From: Desulfovibrio sp.
Lineage (GTDB): Bacteria > Desulfobacterota > Desulfovibrionia > Desulfovibrionales > Desulfovibrionaceae
Direction of reading: 5' to 3'
DNA length: 64,000 nt
Assembly: GCA_016208105.1 (NCBI GenBank)
Contig: JACQYS010000005.1
Span: 16,017-80,016 of the forward strand
The notes under the pieces are model-generated. The model did not search any database, was not told where the DNA came from, and was given only the letters and a program-made list of their open reading frames with translations. A program made the translations under genes and the position numbers. Positions 55,633-63,885 of the stretch are shown here, in pieces (positions within the stretch are counted from its first letter, which is position 1; each line of letters begins with the position of its first letter).

Positions 55633-57045
55633 ATGAAGAAAGAATATTGCGGATTGTTCGGCATCTACGGCCATCCCGAGGCCGCGCGCATGACCTATTT
55701 CGGCCTCTACGCCCTGCAGCACCGGGGGCAGGAGTCGGCCGGCATAGTCACCTGGGACGGCGAAAAAATCCGCGAGCAGAAGGGCATGGGCCTGGTGGCG
55801 GACGTTTTCAACGAGCGCCACCTGGGCAAGGAACTCAAGGGCTCCATCGCCGTCGGCCACATCCGATATTCCACCACCGGCGCGTCCCTCCTGCGCAACG
55901 CCCAGCCGTTCCTGGTCCGCTTCGGCGACTGGAACCTGGCCATCGCCCACAACGGCAACCTGGTGAACACCTACGAGTTGCGCGCCGAACTGGAAGCCGC
56001 CGGGTCCATCTTCCAGACCACCATGGATTCGGAGATCTTCGTCCACCTTATCGCCCGGAGCCTAAACGGCGGCACCATCGAGGACGCCGTCATCAAGGCT
56101 TGCCAGAAGGTGAAGGGCTCCTATTCGCTCATCATCCAGGCCAACGACAAGATGATCGCCGTGCGCGACCCCAACGGCATCCGGCCCTTGGCCCTGGGAC
56201 GCCTGGACGATAATTACGTCATTTCCTCCGAGACCTGCGCCTTCGACCTCATCGAGGCCGAGTACCTGCGCCCCATCGAACCGGGCGAGATGCTGGTCAT
56301 CCAGGACAAGTGCCTGAGATCATACCGCATAAGCGAGCCGCAACCCGTGCGGCGCTGCATATTCGAGCTGGTCTACTTCGCCCGCCCGGATTCCGTGGTG
56401 TTCGGCGAAGTGGTCTATTCCCGGCGCAAGCTCATGGGCCAGACCCTGGCCAAGGAAGCGCCCATGGACGCGGACTACGTGATGCCGTTCCCGGATTCCG
56501 GGGTCTACGCGGCGGTGGGCTACGCCCAGGAGTCCGGCCTGCCCTTCGAGGTGGCCATGATCCGCAACCACTACGTGGGCCGCACCTTCATCCAGCCTTC
56601 CCAGAACATGCGCGACTTCTCGGTGCGGGTGAAGCTGAACCCCGTGCGCTCCATGATAAAGAACAAGCGCATCCTCATCGTGGAAGACTCCATCGTTCGC
56701 GGCACCACCATCCGCACCCGAATCAAGAAGCTCAGGGAGCTGGGCGCCCGGGAGATCCACATGCGGGTGAGCTGCCCGCCCATCAAGTTCCCGTGCTTCT
56801 ACGGCATCGACTTCTCCTCCAAGGGCGAACTCATCGCGGCCAACAATTCCGTGGATGACATCGCCCGCTACATCGGCCTGGACAGCCTGCACTACCTGAC
56901 CGTGGACGGCCTCCTGAACTCGGTGGGGGCCGACATGAAGGACCCCAAGTACTGCCTGGCCTGTTTCAACGGCGAGTATGTGATTCCCCCTTGCCAGGAA
57001 GGCACCAAGCTCTGCCTGGACGAGTCCAACGCCCTGACCTGGTAG
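55633..57045 (+). CDS. purF: Amidophosphoribosyltransferase
   Basis: A 470-residue first enzyme of purine synthesis. The start MKKEYCGLFGIYG implies a five-residue propeptide removed to expose the N-terminal nucleophile Cys. It is of the Fe-S (Bacillus) type: Cys residues in VRRCIFELVYFARPDS, FPCFYGIDF and YCLACFNGEY occupy the cluster-ligand places. The PRPP-binding loop is ILIVEDSIVRGTT. The ATG at 55633 is chosen because it puts the Cys near the end; an upstream ATG at 55606 would make a 14-residue propeptide. Confidence 0.94.
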   Translation: MKKEYCGLFGIYGHPEAARMTYFGLYALQHRGQESAGIVTWDGEKIREQKGMGLVADVFNERHLGKELKGSIAVGHIRYSTTGASLLRNAQPFLVRFGDWNLAIAHNGNLVNTYELRAELEAAGSIFQTTMDSEIFVHLIARSLNGGTIEDAVIKACQKVKGSYSLIIQANDKMIAVRDPNGIRPLALGRLDDNYVISSETCAFDLIEAEYLRPIEPGEMLVIQDKCLRSYRISEPQPVRRCIFELVYFARPDSVVFGEVVYSRRKLMGQTLAKEAPMDADYVMPFPDSGVYAAVGYAQESGLPFEVAMIRNHYVGRTFIQPSQNMRDFSVRVKLNPVRSMIKNKRILIVEDSIVRGTTIRTRIKKLRELGAREIHMRVSCPPIKFPCFYGIDFSSKGELIAANNSVDDIARYIGLDSLHYLTVDGLLNSVGADMKDPKYCLACFNGEYVIPPCQEGTKLCLDESNALTW

Positions 57046-57049
57046 ACGC

Positions 57050-57385
57050 ATGTTCGGAGCGCTCAAAGACTTGGCCGTGTCCACGGCCATCACCAGCAAG
57101 CTGGCCCCCTTGATGGACAGCTACTGCCAGTCGTTCAAGGTTACTCTGAATTCGTCGGCCAAGACCATGAAAGTCGAGGCTCTGCCCAGGGGCGAGTCGG
57201 ACCCGGTACAGGTCGAGATCGTGGGATATAGCCTGTTTCAGGAAGAGGGCAGGGCGGTGCTGGCCTTCGAGAGCCTGAAGGTGAGCCGTGAATGGCTGGG
57301 AGCCTTGGCGTCCACTTTTCTGCCGGACAACCGGATCAAGTTGCCGGAAGATACTCCGTACGACCTGCTGAAGCAGCATATTTAA
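57050..57385 (+). CDS. Unknown 111-residue protein downstream of purF
   Basis: It starts 4 nt after the purF stop, so it is almost certainly co-transcribed. After an amphipathic start (MFGALKDLAVSTAITSKLAPLM) the sequence alternates like a beta-sandwich (SFKVTLNSSAKTMKVEALPRG; VQVEIVGYSLFQEEG; AVLAFESLKVSREWL). No signal peptide, TM or catalytic motif. I do not recognise the family. An intergenic repeat and then a terminator follow. Confidence 0.72.
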   Translation: MFGALKDLAVSTAITSKLAPLMDSYCQSFKVTLNSSAKTMKVEALPRGESDPVQVEIVGYSLFQEEGRAVLAFESLKVSREWLGALASTFLPDNRIKLPEDTPYDLLKQHI

Positions 57386-57392
57386 GGGGAGA

Positions 57393-57445
57393 GGGGAGGG
57401 ATATGCCTCCGGCGGCCAAAGGGACAGTGTCCCTTTGGAATCCCC
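57393..57445 (+). repeat. Intergenic hairpin repeat, copy C (after the purF operon)
   Basis: GGGAGGG-ATAT-GCCTCC, GGCGG, then CCAAAGGGACA-G-TGTCCCTTTGG (11-bp arms) and AATCCCC. It shares the core GCCTCCGGCGGCCAAAGGG and CCCTTTGGAATCCC with copies A and B and starts 8 bp after the stop codon. A separate strong terminator lies about 40 bp further on. Confidence 0.88.
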
Positions 57446-57481
57446 AATAGTTTCGTGTCGATGGATGTGAGAATGAGACGG

Positions 57482-57517
57482 GCGGGCAGCGCGTAAAGAC
57501 GCGCTGCCCGCTTTTTT
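57482..57517 (+). terminator. Terminator of the purF operon
   Basis: GCGGGCAGCGCGT-AAAG-ACGCGCTGCCCGC, a perfect 13-bp stem, then six T. It ends 3 bp before the stop of the convergent gene. Confidence 0.95.
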
Positions 57518-57519
57518 AG

Positions 57520-57840
57520 TTACTTCTTCTTGCCGGTCTTGAGCGTGGCCTCCAGGTCCGCGATGCGCTTTTTCAGCGCCTCTACGTCTTCGGCCTTGGC
57601 CAGGCCGAAGCGGTCCAGCAGGCTGGCCAGCTCCTCTTCCCCGGCCTCCTTGAGCGCGTCAACACCCTGGCCCACTCCACCGGCCATGCGGGCCAGCACC
57701 TGGCGCAGCTGTTCCCGCACTTCCTCCAACGGCATGTCGTCCACCTTCACGGGTGGAGTTAGCGCGTTCATGATTTCGTCTTTGAGCAAAAGCCCGGCGC
57801 CAAGGCCCGTGTAGAATCCTTTTTTCAGCAGATCGCTCAT
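57520..57840 (-). CDS. Phasin-like small coiled-coil protein
   Basis: A 106-residue protein beginning MSDLLKKGFYTGLGAGLLLKDEI, with an amphipathic middle (REQLRQVLARMAGGVGQGVDAL) and a C-terminal coiled coil (KAEDVEALKKRIADLEATL) ending in Lys residues. This resembles PhaF/phasin-family proteins, and the coiled coil also recalls UbiK-type accessory factors. GGAGG precedes the ATG at five bases. It lies 79 bp downstream of ubiB on the same strand, so an accessory role for that kinase is possible. Confidence 0.72.
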   Translation of the reverse strand: MSDLLKKGFYTGLGAGLLLKDEIMNALTPPVKVDDMPLEEVREQLRQVLARMAGGVGQGVDALKEAGEEELASLLDRFGLAKAEDVEALKKRIADLEATLKTGKKK

Positions 57841-57919
57841 GTAATCCTCCGTGGACTTTGCGTCCCTGCGTGAATGAGTGCGTGTCATCAGGAGAGAACG
57901 GACCTGTCCGGCCCCTATC

Positions 57920-59584
57920 TCAGGTGTCGCGAAACATCTTGAAGGTCAAAAAAATACCGAGCAGGCCCGCCAGGGAGAAGCCAGCCAGCCCGATGACTGG
58001 CATGCCCCACAAGAGGGGGCCAAAGCCAGAATTGAAGACCACTGCGGAACTCACGGCCAAGGCGGCCGTGACCAGCGCTCCGCCCAGGCGGTTGCCCACC
58101 AGCCGGAAGGTGGCCGGCATCTTTCCAAAATCGTGCTGCTTGAGTTCAACGCTTAATTGTCCGGCACCGAGTTTGCGCAGCACGGAATCGATCTTGCGCG
58201 GGAATCCGGCCATCAGTCTGGCTGTTTCCTCCAGTTCCGCCCACAAGGATCGGTCGGACAATCCGGGAATCAACCGGCGCATGGTGTATGCCTTGGCCAG
58301 TTCGGCCAGATTCGCTGCTGGCTCCAGGGCGGGATGGAGCGTTTTCAGGGCGGCTTCCGTGGCCAGCATCGCCCTGGCCACCAGAATGAAGTCCGGCCTG
58401 GGCGAAAGCCCGTGTTCCCGGCAGATGTTGGTCACCGCCAGCAACTGGCTGCCCAGAAAGCCGCCGCCCACGGGTGTGCGGAACTTCTGTATCACGAACA
58501 TGAGGTCCGATTCCAAGGTCAGCACGTCCAGATCGGGCGGCACGGAGTAGGACATCCCCTCGGCCACGCGGGCCAGTTTGGCGGGGTCGGACCCAGCCAT
58601 GGCGATCACGCAGTCCACCAGGGCGGAACGCAGGGCCGGTGCCAGGCGGCCGCACATGCCGAAATCCAGGTAGCAAAGCCTGCTCTTGCCCACGATGCGC
58701 AGATTGCCCAGGTGAGGGTCCCCATGGAAGAACCCTTCCTCCATGATCTGGCGCAGGGCGGATTCAAGGCCCAATCCGGCCAGTTCGGCGCGTTCCTGGC
58801 TTGTGCCCATGAATTCGTCAAGGCGTTCACCTTCGATGAAGTCCATGACCAATACGTCCGGGCGAACCATGTCGGCATGCACGCCTGGTGCGAAAATGCG
58901 ATCGTTTTCCCGGAACATGTCATTGAAGGCGAGCATGTTCACGGCTTCGTTGGTGAAGTCGAGTTCGCGGCGCACGTTCTTCTCAAGCTCCCGCACCACG
59001 TCCACCGGCTTGAAAGGGCGCACCGAGGCGGCGCGTTCCTGAAGAAGCTCCGCGAAGTATTCCAGGATGTCCAGGTCCGCGGCCATGGTGTCGGATACGT
59101 CCGGCAGGCGGACCTTCACGGCAACCAGACAGCCGTTGTCGGCCCGGCGGGCCCTGTGCACCTGCGAGATCGAGGCCGTGGCCACGGGCACGCGCTCGAA
59201 GTTGGTGAAGAGTTCCTCCAGCGGGCGGCCGAAGGCCGTTTCTATGGCTGATTGGATCACCGGGTAAGGTGCGGGAGGCAGGTTCTCCTGCAGGGTCTTG
59301 AGCTCGTCGCACAGCTCGGCCGGAATCATGTCCGGGCGCATGGAGAGGATCTGGCCGATCTTGACCGCAGTGGGGCCCAGCTCCTCCATGATGATCTTGA
59401 TTCGCTTCCAGAGCGGGAGAACCGGGGGCGCGGCCCGCTGTTTTCGCCAGAAGAGGAAGCGGCGGCGCAGCCCCAAGCGTTCCAAGAGTTCCTCGAAACC
59501 GTGTTTGGCCAATACCGACACGATGATGCGCAGGCGGTTGGCCGTGGCCAGGGGGGTATAGCGTAGGAGGTCGGCAGTGTTCAT
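57920..59584 (-). CDS. ubiB: UbiB/ABC1-family protein kinase-like ATPase
   Basis: A 554-residue atypical kinase. Family marks: the KxGQ motif in TAVKIGQILSMRPDMIP, the Ala-rich nucleotide loop VATASISQVH, VAVKVRLP, FHGDPHLGN and YLDFGMCG; a C-terminal membrane hairpin lies at about 505-550. In ubiquinone makers UbiB helps lipid precursors reach the synthesis complex. Desulfovibrio-type bacteria use menaquinone, so here the role may be in menaquinone or another membrane isoprenoid. It is followed by the phasin-like gene. Confidence 0.9.
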   Translation of the reverse strand: MNTADLLRYTPLATANRLRIIVSVLAKHGFEELLERLGLRRRFLFWRKQRAAPPVLPLWKRIKIIMEELGPTAVKIGQILSMRPDMIPAELCDELKTLQENLPPAPYPVIQSAIETAFGRPLEELFTNFERVPVATASISQVHRARRADNGCLVAVKVRLPDVSDTMAADLDILEYFAELLQERAASVRPFKPVDVVRELEKNVRRELDFTNEAVNMLAFNDMFRENDRIFAPGVHADMVRPDVLVMDFIEGERLDEFMGTSQERAELAGLGLESALRQIMEEGFFHGDPHLGNLRIVGKSRLCYLDFGMCGRLAPALRSALVDCVIAMAGSDPAKLARVAEGMSYSVPPDLDVLTLESDLMFVIQKFRTPVGGGFLGSQLLAVTNICREHGLSPRPDFILVARAMLATEAALKTLHPALEPAANLAELAKAYTMRRLIPGLSDRSLWAELEETARLMAGFPRKIDSVLRKLGAGQLSVELKQHDFGKMPATFRLVGNRLGGALVTAALAVSSAVVFNSGFGPLLWGMPVIGLAGFSLAGLLGIFLTFKMFRDT

Positions 59585-59771
59585 GGCTATCCTACTGGTA
59601 GCAAAGAAGAAACGTTACTTGCAAGAGGAAACGATACGTGGGGAAGTGCCGTGTGGCACTGATGGAGTTCCCGGAAGCCATCACCCGGCGGAACGGAGAG
59701 AACGTCGGAACAGAGAGAGCAAGAACAGAGGGCATTCGAAACTTGGCCCGCAGATCGCTCCAGGGGAGGAT

Positions 59772-60293
59772 TCAAATCTCGCTCAGAGCCTTCCCCAGCG
59801 CCTTTTCGATCCTGGCCCGCACGGCCTTGGCCCGGTTCTCGCCCCTGGTGAGGCTTTCCAGCCGCTCCGGGTTGTCCTTCCACGTGTTGCGCCAGATGCC
59901 ATAGCGCTCCTCGATGCTCACCCGATTGGTGCGGCGGTAGCTCTTGTCGGCCATGTAGACCACTTCGGCCTCGTGGAGAGGTTCGTCAGGTGTAGGGTTG
60001 TGGCCACCAAGGCGGGTATGCACCTCAACAATGGCGGCGATGCGCGAATACCCCAGCGAGCGCAGCAATTCCCCTCCGGCCCGGTCGTGGTCGGGTTGGC
60101 CTTTGCTGATGTCGTGCAGGATGGCCGACGCCTCGATGAGTGGCAGATCCAGCCCCAGACCCTTCGCGTTCAGGGCCTCGGCCAGGGTCACGGCCAGCTC
60201 GGCCACGGCCATGGAGTGGGCCATACGGTCCGGCTTGGCTCCCTGGTACTGCTCCAGAAGGTCTATGGCTTGTTTTTTATTCGGGATATTCAT
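59772..60293 (-). CDS. HD-domain hydrolase
   Basis: A 173-residue protein with HSMAVAELAVTLAEAL (about residue 26), the HD pair in ILHDISKG (about 59), HDRAGGELLRSLGYSRIA and VEVHTRLGG. This is the compact HD hydrolase plan; the substrate is unknown. It lies between ftsY and ubiB on the same strand, but a 187-bp gap follows it. No clear ribosome site is seen before the ATG. The plan is like that of the HD protein at 78-716. Confidence 0.82.
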   Translation of the reverse strand: MNIPNKKQAIDLLEQYQGAKPDRMAHSMAVAELAVTLAEALNAKGLGLDLPLIEASAILHDISKGQPDHDRAGGELLRSLGYSRIAAIVEVHTRLGGHNPTPDEPLHEAEVVYMADKSYRRTNRVSIEERYGIWRNTWKDNPERLESLTRGENRAKAVRARIEKALGKALSEI

Positions 60294-60407
60294 TGGAATA
60301 ATTAAAGTTTTTTGGAAGGGGGCATAGGGGTAGACAATTCCTCAGGATAGAGGAATTGGACGCGCGCAGAGCGCCCGCAGGACGAGCGCCAGAACGGCGC
60401 GAGTCAG

Positions 60408-60425
60408 CCTTTTGTTCACAAAAGG
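60408..60425 (-). other. Hairpin downstream of ftsY
   Basis: CCTTTTG-TTCA-CAAAAGG, a 7-bp stem, followed on the plus strand by TTTCCCCC. It lies 20 nt after the ftsY stop and may end its transcript, although no T-run follows on the minus strand. Its plan recalls the CCAAAGGG/CCCTTTGG hairpin of the repeat family, but the sequence differs. Confidence 0.45.
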
Positions 60426-60444
60426 TTTCCCCCATTCTTAACTC

Positions 60445-61821
60445 TTACACAAGCAGAGCCTTTGCGAAGTCCTCTCCCGAAAACGGCCTCATGTCTTCCA
60501 TCTTCTCTCCGAGTCCCACGAAAGTGATGGGGATGGCGTGCTCCAGGGCAATGCCCACCACCACGCCGCCCTTGGCTGTGCCGTCGAGCTTGGTGAGCAC
60601 GATCTCGTCCACGCCCACGGCCTCGTTGAAGAGCTTGGTCTGGGACAGGGCGTTCTGGCCCGTGGTGGCGTCCACCACCAGGATGGTGCGGTGGGGCGCT
60701 CCGGGGTGCTTCTTGCCCAGAACCCGCTCGATCTTCTTGAGCTCTTCCATGAGGTTCGTCTTGGTGTGCAGCCGGCCGGCCGTATCCAAGAGCATCAGAT
60801 CGTAGCCCTCGGCCAGACAGCGCTCCATGGCCTCGAAGGCCACTGCGGCCGGGTCCGAACCTTCTCCTTTGGTGAAGAACCCGGCGCCCACGCGCTTGGC
60901 CCAAATCTCAAGCTGTTCGATGGCCGCGGCCCGGAAGGTGTCGCCAGCCGCAATGAGCACCTTGCGGCCCTGCATCTGGGCCCGGTAGGCCAGCTTGGCG
61001 ATGGATGTGGTCTTGCCCACGCCGTTGACGCCCACCATCATCACCACCTCGGGCGGATTGACGGCCTTGATGGTCTTTGGAGCGCGGAATATCTGGGCCA
61101 GTTCCTCGCGCAGGATGTCCTTGAACCCGGCCGGGTCGGTCACGCCTGCCTTGCGGGCGCGGTTTTTCAGCTGGGCCAGGAGCTTGCCGGCCGGTTCGAA
61201 ACCCACGTCGGCCATGATGAGGATTTCCTCAAGCTCCTCCCAGAAGTCGTCGTCCATCTTGCTGTGCGAGGTGAGCAGACCGTCGATGCGGGCCGCGATC
61301 TGCTCGCGGGTCTTGGCCAGCCCTTCGGAAAGCTTGAGGAAGAGGCGGGAACGCTCGTCCTCCTCGTCCTCCAGGTCCAGGGCCAGGGCCAGGCGGTACT
61401 GAAGCTCGGAGCGGAACTCCTCGACCTCCTGGTATCCCATGTTGGAAAGCCACTTTTCGAACTGGGTGATGAACTCGTCGGCCTCGGCCTTCGGGGCTTC
61501 CAGGCACAGGAAGAGAAAGTGCAGGCGCTGCCAGAGTTCCGGCCCGGCCGCTTTCACGTCCTTCAGAACGATGCCGAGCCAAACGGACAGCTTGGGTTCG
61601 GCCTGGCGCAGGGCCAGGGTGAGGTCCTTCTGCCAGTCCTCGTTGACCAGGTGCGGGGCAGAGCTTTCAACAACGCTGGAATCCGGCGCTTCGGCAGGGC
61701 CTTCCGAAAGGCTCTCCGGCGCTCCGTCTGCAGCTTCCTGAACGGCTTGGGTCTCTGCTTCAGGGGCTTGTGCCGAGGGCTTGCCGCCCAGCCAGGACGA
61801 TATCTTGGAGAAAAATCCCAT
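60445..61821 (-). CDS. ftsY: Signal recognition particle receptor FtsY
   Basis: A 458-residue SRP GTPase. The N-terminal region (about 1-70) is acidic and low-complexity after MGFFSKISSWLGGK, for membrane association; a further helical segment and the N domain follow. The G domain has GVNGVGKTTSIAKLA (about 270), DTAGRLHTK and TKLDGTAKGG. It docks ribosome-SRP complexes at the membrane. It diverges from asnS across about 100 bp. Confidence 0.96.
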   Translation of the reverse strand: MGFFSKISSWLGGKPSAQAPEAETQAVQEAADGAPESLSEGPAEAPDSSVVESSAPHLVNEDWQKDLTLALRQAEPKLSVWLGIVLKDVKAAGPELWQRLHFLFLCLEAPKAEADEFITQFEKWLSNMGYQEVEEFRSELQYRLALALDLEDEEDERSRLFLKLSEGLAKTREQIAARIDGLLTSHSKMDDDFWEELEEILIMADVGFEPAGKLLAQLKNRARKAGVTDPAGFKDILREELAQIFRAPKTIKAVNPPEVVMMVGVNGVGKTTSIAKLAYRAQMQGRKVLIAAGDTFRAAAIEQLEIWAKRVGAGFFTKGEGSDPAAVAFEAMERCLAEGYDLMLLDTAGRLHTKTNLMEELKKIERVLGKKHPGAPHRTILVVDATTGQNALSQTKLFNEAVGVDEIVLTKLDGTAKGGVVVGIALEHAIPITFVGLGEKMEDMRPFSGEDFAKALLV

Positions 61822-61922
61822 TGGTCTTCCTTACAATATAATATGGCGCGCACCCCTCCTAACCCACGAACCCCAAGCAGACAAGGCTTGCCGTGAAAAC
61901 GCGGCCCGGCTAAACTTGAACC

Positions 61923-63299
61923 ATGAAACGCAGCAAAATTACCGAACTGCTCTCGGCTTCCGGGCCCAGGGAGCAGGTTGTGGTCAAGGGATGGGTGCGT
62001 ACGCGCCGCGATGCCAAGGATTTCTCCTTTCTGGAGATCAACGACGGCTCCTGCCTGGCCAACATACAGGCCGTGGTGGACAGCTCCGCCCAAGGGTACG
62101 GCATCTTAAAGGACATCGGTACCGGCGCTTCGGTGGCCATCGAGGGCGCCCTGATCGCCTCGCCGGGCAAAGGCCAGGCCTGGGAAATCAAGGCTTCCTC
62201 GGTGGAGCTGATAGGAGCGGCTGACCAGGAGACCTTCCCCCTGCAGAAGAAGCGCCATTCCGATGAATTCCTTCGCGCCATAGCACACCTGCGTCCGCGC
62301 ACCAACAAGTTCGGGGCGATGTTCCGCATCCGCTCGGAGCTGGCCCTGTCCATCCACAGGTATTTCCAGGATCGCGGCTTCTTCTACCTGCAGACGCCCA
62401 TCATCACCGGCTCCGACTGCGAGGGCGCAGGGGAGATGCTCAGGGTGACCACCCTTAATCCGGGCCAACCCCTTGGGCCGGAAGGGGCCAAGGCGGACTT
62501 CTTCGGCAAGGACGCCTTCCTTACCGTGTCCGGACAGCTTTCCGCGGAACCCTTCGCCCTGGCGCTTGGCGACGTGTACACCTTCGGCCCCACCTTCAGG
62601 GCCGAGCCGTCGGATACCGCCCGCCATGCGGCCGAGTTCTGGATGGTTGAGCCGGAGATGGCCTTTGTCACCCTTGAGGACAACATGGACCTGGCCGAGG
62701 ACCTCCTCAAGTACTGCATCCGAAACGTCATGGAGCGCAGGGCGGGGGACCTGGAACTGTTCGCCAAATGGGTGGATACTTCGCTCATGGGAACCCTGGA
62801 GAAGCTGGTGAGCGAGCCCTTTGAGCGCATATCGTATACGGAGGCGGTGGAGATCCTGGGCAAGGCCGTCAAGAAGTTCGAGTACGAGGCGGCCTTCGGA
62901 AAGGACATCCAGACCGAGCACGAGCGCTACCTGGCCGAGGAACACTTCAAGAAGCCGGTCATCATGTATGACTACCCCAAGGACATCAAAGCCTTCTACA
63001 TGCGCCAGAACGAGGACGGCCGAACCGTGGGCGCCATGGACGTGCTGGTGCCCCGCATAGGCGAGATCGTGGGCGGCAGCGCGCGTGAAGAGCGCCTGGA
63101 CCGCCTGGAAGCTCGCATAGCCGAGCTTAACCTGGATATGGAGTGCTACCAGTGGTATCTGGACACCCGCCGCTTCGGCACGGCTCCCCACGCCGGGTTC
63201 GGCTTGGGCTTCGAGCGCCTGGTGATGCTGGCCACGGGTGTCACCAATATCCGCGACGTCATCTCTTTCCCCAGGACGTACAAGCACTTGGAGTTCTAG
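61923..63299 (+). CDS. asnS: Asparaginyl-tRNA synthetase
   Basis: A 458-residue class IIb synthetase with an N-terminal OB anticodon-binding domain (VVVKGWVRTRRDAKDFSFLEIND) and a catalytic core with motif 2 (FRAEPSDTARHAAEFWMVEPE) and motif 3 (GFGLGFERLVMLATG). It charges tRNA-Asn directly. Motif 2 reads RAEPSDT where RAENSNT is common. It is the last protein gene before the rRNA operon, and no clean terminator separates them. Confidence 0.95.
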   Translation: MKRSKITELLSASGPREQVVVKGWVRTRRDAKDFSFLEINDGSCLANIQAVVDSSAQGYGILKDIGTGASVAIEGALIASPGKGQAWEIKASSVELIGAADQETFPLQKKRHSDEFLRAIAHLRPRTNKFGAMFRIRSELALSIHRYFQDRGFFYLQTPIITGSDCEGAGEMLRVTTLNPGQPLGPEGAKADFFGKDAFLTVSGQLSAEPFALALGDVYTFGPTFRAEPSDTARHAAEFWMVEPEMAFVTLEDNMDLAEDLLKYCIRNVMERRAGDLELFAKWVDTSLMGTLEKLVSEPFERISYTEAVEILGKAVKKFEYEAAFGKDIQTEHERYLAEEHFKKPVIMYDYPKDIKAFYMRQNEDGRTVGAMDVLVPRIGEIVGGSAREERLDRLEARIAELNLDMECYQWYLDTRRFGTAPHAGFGLGFERLVMLATGVTNIRDVISFPRTYKHLEF

Positions 63300-63367
63300 C
63301 CGCTTCCAGCCGTTACTAGTGCCGAGGCGGCTTCGAACAAAAAGTTTGTGGTTTTCGTTAAAAAGGG

Positions 63368-63396
63368 TTGACCTTTTCGGCCTACCTCCATAAAAG
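63368..63396 (+). promoter_or_regulatory. rRNA promoter P1
   Basis: TTGACC, 17-bp spacer, TAAAAG; CATAAA at a 15-bp spacer is an alternative. The -35 is framed by AAAAAGGG and CCTTTT, as in the tRNA-Val promoter. Confidence 0.6.
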
Positions 63397-63446
63397 CCTC
63401 CTTCTGCCTGACGGGAACATGTTCCTGGAACGGCGGAACCAGTTGA

Positions 63447-63460
63447 GATCTTTCACAATT
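63447..63460 (+). promoter_or_regulatory. boxA-like antitermination motif, upstream copy
   Basis: GATCTTTCACAATT resembles the E. coli rrn boxA region (CTCTTTAACAATTT). It lies between P1 and P2, so only P1 transcripts would carry it. Confidence 0.4.
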
Positions 63461-63555
63461 GATCTTGAGTGCGAGGCGGAAGCTCTGACGAGCGCCTCCA
63501 AATTCCGGGGCAACCCGGAGTGGGAAAGAAAGGGACAGCAGCGATGAAAAAGTTG

Positions 63556-63584
63556 TTGACCCTGAGGCGGCGAAACAGTAGTTA
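63556..63584 (+). promoter_or_regulatory. rRNA promoter P2
   Basis: TTGACC, 17-bp spacer, TAGTTA, preceded by GAAAAAGTTG as a possible UP-like A-tract. Confidence 0.72.
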
Positions 63585-63645
63585 CCCCCTCCGCCACGGG
63601 GAAACCCGGGGCGAAAAAGAAAGTCGACGAAGATTGAAAAAGTAG

Positions 63646-63674
63646 TTGACCCCGAGGTGGCGAAGCGCTAGTTA
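63646..63674 (+). promoter_or_regulatory. rRNA promoter P3
   Basis: TTGACC, 17-bp spacer, TAGTTA, preceded by GAAAAAGTAG; 90 bp after P2 and nearly the same in sequence. Confidence 0.72.
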
Positions 63675-63732
63675 GCCCCTCCCGCAGCGAGAACAGCTCG
63701 AGCGGAAAGGTCGACGAAAAGTAAAAAAGTCG

Positions 63733-63761
63733 TTGACGCCGCGAAGCGGAGGAAGTAACTA
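63733..63761 (+). promoter_or_regulatory. rRNA promoter P4
   Basis: TTGACG, 17-bp spacer, TAACTA, preceded by TAAAAAAGTC; 87 bp after P3 and about 120 bp before the mature 16S end. Confidence 0.7.
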
Positions 63762-63792
63762 TCTCTTCCCCGCGACCAAAAGCGCGGAGCAA

Positions 63793-63806
63793 GATCTTTG
63801 ACAATT
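63793..63806 (+). promoter_or_regulatory. boxA-like antitermination motif before 16S
   Basis: GATCTTTGACAATT, matching CTCTTTAACAAT at 10 of 12 positions, lies about 80 nt upstream of the 16S end and downstream of all four promoters. Confidence 0.6.
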
Positions 63807-63885
63807 AAATAGCGAGTCGGGTAATTTCTGAATTAGCCATACCCTTCTGGTTTAGGCCGGATGGGTTTCAGCAGACAAGGATTTC

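Larger units (their letters stand above)
63300..63885 (+). other. rRNA operon leader with tandem promoters
   Basis: 586 bp without a convincing gene; the open minus-strand frame at 63382-63804 is low-complexity and lies over promoters. From about 63545 the sequence repeats roughly every 90 bp: an A-rich GAAAAAGT run, GTTGAC, 17 bp, a TA-rich box, a GC-rich stretch and GTCGACGAA. Four promoters and two boxA-like motifs are listed separately. No tRNA lies here. Confidence 0.8.

Noticed and set aside
59645..59660. AGTGCC-GTGT-GGCACT hairpin between the HD gene and ubiB
   Set aside because: A short 6-bp stem with no T-run in either direction; could be chance in GC-rich DNA.
63382..63804. Open minus-strand frame of 140 codons in front of the 16S gene
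   Set aside because: Low-complexity, Ser/Arg/Phe-rich translation lying over four tandem promoters; the frame is a by-product of the repeated promoter units.
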